Assembly: GCF_034531395.1 (NCBI RefSeq)
Contig: NZ_JARVCO010000007.1
Location: forward strand, 62,001-126,000
From: Pontiella agarivorans
GTDB taxonomy: Bacteria > Verrucomicrobiota > Kiritimatiellia > Kiritimatiellales > Pontiellaceae
DNA: 64,000 nt
Reading direction: 5' to 3'
A program made the translations under genes and the position numbers. Positions 61,086 through 64,000 of this stretch are shown in pieces; position 1 is the first letter of the stretch; each line of letters opens with the position of its first letter. A model generated the notes under the pieces. It was not told the DNA's origin, ran no database searches, and worked only from the letters and a program-made list of their open reading frames with translations.

Positions 61086-61149
61086 TTTCTTTTTTCGAAA
61101 GCTGTTATGTTGCTTAACATTTAAGTCAGCTTAACTAAAGGAGGCCTTT

Positions 61150-61797
61150 GTGGCATTAAAACGTTTACTTATATTAGGGATTACAGTTGCTGTAAGTGGC
61201 AGTGTTTTGGCTGCTGATGAAATTAATGAAGCCAATAAAACCAAGGACAAAGCAAACTCTATTCGTATTTCTCTGGGTTCTGCACCGGGCATTGATGAGG
61301 TTGAGGATTCGACGGGAACCTATTCTGTAGATGACGATGGCGGTGCACGTGTAGAGATTCTTTATGTTCACCGGTTCTGGAGTAAGAATAATCCTGCGAT
61401 TGGCGGTATGCTGGGTGGCGGGATATTTATCGGAAGTCATGCTCTTTCAGATGGGGCTGCTGACGTTGATTTAACAACATTCGGACTGCTGCTGCAGGGT
61501 GGACTCGCTGCAAAAGTCGGTGAGCAGGTGGTTATCGAGGCCGGACCGTATCTGGGCTTGGGAATAGCCGAAAATGAAACGACAGGATATGATGATGGTA
61601 CCGGCGGTTACGGACTTTTCGGACTGAAAGCCGGTGTTTTTGTTCTGCTCGGAGAAAATGTAGAGCTGGGTCTTGAAGTGGGTTATGAAGGGTTCTCGCA
61701 CGAGCAGGAATATGACGGCGGTTGGATCGGGACCGACGATGTTACGTTTTCAGGCAGCGGTGCACACGTCGCCGGTGTTCTGGCCATCAAGTTTTAA
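61150..61797 (+). CDS. Outer-membrane beta-barrel-like protein
   Basis: A 215-residue exported protein beginning with GTG after a strong AAAGGAGG ribosome site. A signal peptide (MALKRLLILGITVAVSGSVLAA) leads to a mature protein with eight or so amphipathic stretches rich in Gly, aromatic residues at strand ends and a Phe at the C-terminus (HVAGVLAIKF), the signs of a small outer-membrane barrel. No catalytic motif is seen. Several GGG and GxGY stretches resemble OmpW/OmpA-like barrels in a general way. It is monocistronic: a strong terminator follows. Confidence 0.7.
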   Translation: MALKRLLILGITVAVSGSVLAADEINEANKTKDKANSIRISLGSAPGIDEVEDSTGTYSVDDDGGARVEILYVHRFWSKNNPAIGGMLGGGIFIGSHALSDGAADVDLTTFGLLLQGGLAAKVGEQVVIEAGPYLGLGIAENETTGYDDGTGGYGLFGLKAGVFVLLGENVELGLEVGYEGFSHEQEYDGGWIGTDDVTFSGSGAHVAGVLAIKF

Positions 61798-61817
61798 GGT
61801 TTGATTTCAAGATTTTG

Positions 61818-61854
61818 GAAAAGCCGCTCCGGTTCGGGGCGGCTTTTCTTTTTT
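61818..61854 (+). terminator. Terminator after the outer-membrane protein gene
   Basis: GAAAAGCCGC and GCGGCTTTTC arms with a short loop, followed by TTTTTT. It lies 20 bases past the stop. Confidence 0.85.
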
Positions 61855-61929
61855 AGGCCGGGGTTTACTTAAAAGACGGCTCTGGTACTATTGCCCACCA
61901 TTCAACGCTTTAAGAAAGGACCAGGTAAA

Positions 61930-63600
61930 ATGCGCAGTGATAGAACAAAAAAGGGATTAGAACGGGCTCCGCACCGTGCGCTTATGCGTGCTACGGGGAT
62001 GTCATCCGAGGATATTAAAAAACCGTTTATTGCGGTTTGTAATGCTTTCAACGAGGTGATTCCGGGCCACGCTCATCTCGATCAGGTCGGAAAAATTATT
62101 AAGGATGCTGTGCGTGAGGCCGGCGGCACCCCGATTGAATTCAATATGATCGGCGTCTGCGACGGCATTGCGATGGGGCACGCGGGCATGAAATATTCGC
62201 TGCCGAGCCGGGAGCTGATTGCCGATGCCGTGGAAACCATGGTCGGTGCCCATGCGTTCGATGCAATGATCTGCATTCCGAACTGCGATAAAATCGTTCC
62301 GGGCATGATCATGGGCGCGATGCGTGTGAATATTCCGACGATCTTCGCATCCGGCGGTCCGATGAAAGCCGGAAAAACAAAAGATGGTCGGGTCGTTGAC
62401 CTGATCAGTGTTTTTGAAGCGGTGGCTGAGCATAAACAGGGCTCCATTTCCGACGAAGAACTGGAAGAGATCGAATGCAAAGGCTGCCCGAGTCAGGGCT
62501 CCTGCTCCGGGATGTTTACGGCCAACTCGATGAACTGTCTGTGCGAAGCGATCGGTCTGGCGCTGCCGGGCAACGGTACCATTCTTGCTCTGGATCCGGC
62601 GCGGCATCAGCTCTGGAAAGATGCCGCGAAACGCGCCGTGGAAATGGCCCGCGCCGATGGCCCGCTGCCGCGAGAGATCGTGACGCAGGAATCGCTCGAC
62701 AATGCCTTTGCGCTGGATATGGCGATGGGCGGCAGCACCAACACCGTGCTGCATACGCTGGCCATTGCGAAAGAAGCCGGGGTGGAATACGATCTGGACC
62801 GCATCAATACCGTTTCCAAAAAATGCCCGAACATCTGCAAGGTTTCGCCGTCTTCGCACTATCATATTGAAGATGTGCATGCCGCCGGCGGCATCAGTGC
62901 GATTCTGGCGGAAACAGCAAAGAAAGAAGGATTGCTGAATCTCGACTGCCCGACGGTGACGGGTAAAACGCTGGGCGAAAATATTGCCGGAGCGGAAAGC
63001 AAGGATCTTGAGTGTATTCGTAAGGTTGAAAACGCCTATTCCGAAACCGGCGGCCTCTCTATTCTCTGGGGTAACCTGGCGGAAGGCGGCTGCGTAGTGA
63101 AAAAAGCCGGCGTAGATCCGAAAATGCTGGTGCATACCGGCCCGGCGGTCATCTTTGAATCGCAGGAAGATGCGTGTGAAGGCATTCTGGAAGGCAAGGT
63201 TAAAGCCGGCGACGTGGTGGTCATCCGCTATGAAGGCCCGAAGGGCGGACCGGGTATGCAGGAAATGCTGGCACCGACCTCTTACATTATGGGGCAGGGA
63301 CTCGGTGACAGTGTGGCACTGATTACCGACGGCAGGTTCAGCGGCGGAACGCACGGTGCGTGCATCGGTCATATTTCCCCGGAAGCGGCGGAAGGCGGCC
63401 CGATCGGTCTGCTGAACGAAGGCGATATCATTGAAATCGATATTCCGAATAACCGGTTATCCGTCGCATTGTCCGAAGAGGAGCTTGCGGAACGTCGTAA
63501 GAACTGGAAGGAGCCGGAACCGCGCTTCACCACCGGATGGCTTGCGCGTTATGCCAAAATGGCGACCAATGCCAGCAACGGAGCGGTTCTGCAGGGATAA
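61930..63600 (+). CDS. ilvD: Dihydroxy-acid dehydratase
   Basis: A 556-residue iron-sulfur enzyme of isoleucine, valine and pantothenate synthesis. Cluster Cys are visible in [26 protein letters not shown] and [17 protein letters not shown], and the C-terminal motif [21 protein letters not shown] is a family hallmark. ATG at 61930 ([20 protein letters not shown]) follows AAAGGACCAGGT, and known IlvD proteins start this way, so the longer frame is rejected. It has no leader peptide or attenuator that I can see. The next gene starts 1 base after the stop. Confidence 0.96.
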   Translation: MRSDRTKKGLERAPHRALMRATGMSSEDIKKPFIAVCNAFNEVIPGHAHLDQVGKIIKDAVREAGGTPIEFNMIGVCDGIAMGHAGMKYSLPSRELIADAVETMVGAHAFDAMICIPNCDKIVPGMIMGAMRVNIPTIFASGGPMKAGKTKDGRVVDLISVFEAVAEHKQGSISDEELEEIECKGCPSQGSCSGMFTANSMNCLCEAIGLALPGNGTILALDPARHQLWKDAAKRAVEMARADGPLPREIVTQESLDNAFALDMAMGGSTNTVLHTLAIAKEAGVEYDLDRINTVSKKCPNICKVSPSSHYHIEDVHAAGGISAILAETAKKEGLLNLDCPTVTGKTLGENIAGAESKDLECIRKVENAYSETGGLSILWGNLAEGGCVVKKAGVDPKMLVHTGPAVIFESQEDACEGILEGKVKAGDVVVIRYEGPKGGPGMQEMLAPTSYIMGQGLGDSVALITDGRFSGGTHGACIGHISPEAAEGGPIGLLNEGDIIEIDIPNNRLSVALSEEELAERRKNWKEPEPRFTTGWLARYAKMATNASNGAVLQG

Positions 63601-63601
63601 C

Positions 63602-64000
63602 GTGCAACTGAAATTAAAACGTTTATGTCTGGGCATGCTGGCGGTTTCGCTGGCGTGCTCCGCTGTGGGTGGTTTTAAAGAGCGAGAACAGGAAATAAAG
63701 GAACGCTCCAAGGCCAAAAAAGCAAAGGATGCAGGGAAGAAAGTTTATTCTGATAATGATGATATTGCACATGTAGCGTTCGGTTCCGGAACTTATCCTA
63801 CTGCCAGTAATGCTTCATCAGGCGGTTTTATGTCTGATTTCTGGGGCTGGCTGGTTATGGCACCCTTTGCTTATAGGAATGATGACCCTTTAACCTCTAT
63901 GAATAGCGAACAGAATGTTTGGAGCGATGAGCCTCGATCTCTTTTTCCACATCATGAGGTAGGGCAGGCAACGGTTCCATATGTACGGTTCGACTACAAC
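63602..64000 (+). CDS. Secreted protein of unknown function (3' end outside window)
   Basis: A frame open to the window edge, starting with GTG directly after the ilvD stop. It opens with LKLKRLCLGMLAVSLACSA, a signal peptide. The next part is rich in Lys and Glu (about residues 25-45), then mixed polar sequence with Trp and Asp. A lipobox is weak (SLAC), so I cannot tell a lipoprotein from a plain secreted protein. A later in-frame ATG is possible. No family is recognised from the 133 residues seen. Confidence 0.45.
   Translation, partial: MQLKLKRLCLGMLAVSLACSAVGGFKEREQEIKERSKAKKAKDAGKKVYSDNDDIAHVAFGSGTYPTASNASSGGFMSDFWGWLVMAPFAYRNDDPLTSMNSEQNVWSDEPRSLFPHHEVGQATVPYVRFDYN

Noticed and set aside
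62002-63372. 456-residue open frame opposite ilvD
   Set aside because: It mirrors the ilvD coding frame and has no family features.
1-64000. tRNA, rRNA, CRISPR arrays, insertion sequences, prophage
   Set aside because: No cloverleaf, regular spacer array, transposase, integrase or phage structural gene was found on either strand by reading.

Overview
The window reads as a stretch of a Gram-negative, moderately GC-rich bacterial chromosome. Outer-membrane proteins are present: a TonB-dependent receptor, a FadL-type channel and a small beta-barrel-like protein. There is also a complete Bat (aerotolerance) operon. Gene content and dispersed repeat families suggest a member of the PVC superphylum, most likely Kiritimatiellota. 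That placement is an inference, because no rRNA or ribosomal marker lies in the window. I see no prophage, insertion sequence, CRISPR array, tRNA or rRNA.

Layout. 0-5.6 kb: a SulP anion transporter coupled to a zinc-ribbon/PTS EIIA-like protein, a thioesterase-like protein, a beta-carbonic anhydrase, and the agmatine-to-putrescine pair aguB/aguA. 6.3-13.1 kb: a TCA run sdhCAB-sucCD-gltA. 13.2-18.9 kb: small membrane proteins and lipoproteins, Hsp20, thiol peroxidase, hisB with a TSUP transporter, a Cys-rich small protein, and hisH. 19.0-29.6 kb: a hybrid sensor kinase, then the Bat operon on the minus strand (moxR, DUF58, lipoprotein, batA, batB, batC, batD, batE) and a UspA protein.

29.7-42.2 kb is the most unusual part. 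On the minus strand lies a tightly coupled operon: a beta-ketoacyl synthase with Asn in place of the second catalytic His, a multi-TM sensor kinase, a second sensor kinase, and a 70-residue stand-alone Fis-type HTH protein. Divergent from it are a FadL-like outer-membrane protein, a receiver/kinase protein lacking the phospho-accepting His, a VAO-type flavoenzyme, a PlsY-like acyltransferase, and a fusion of an acyltransferase-like GNAT domain with a class V aminotransferase. Together these look like a signal-controlled lipid or acyl-amino-compound pathway that I cannot match to a named system.

42.2-58.7 kb: an RdgC-like protein; biotin genes split into two parts (bioF and a BioH-like esterase; bioC and bioD with a TonB receptor); a formaldehyde-type dehydrogenase/esterase pair; a plus-strand block mscS-pfk-corA-NAT/nitrilase; and a RimK/RimB/aspartoacylase-like operon. 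58.7-64 kb: a CPBP protease-like membrane protein, an atypical SDR, an aldo/keto reductase, an outer-membrane protein, ilvD, and the start of a secreted protein.

A second notable signal is a 15-bp palindrome, TTCCAA-N3-TTGGAA. It has six exact copies and about 26 near copies, both between and inside genes. Inside genes it is read in all three frames, as FQxLE, PxLG or SxxWK-type peptides. It is absent from the TCA block and from most of the two-component/lipid locus. This points to an element conserved as DNA rather than as protein.
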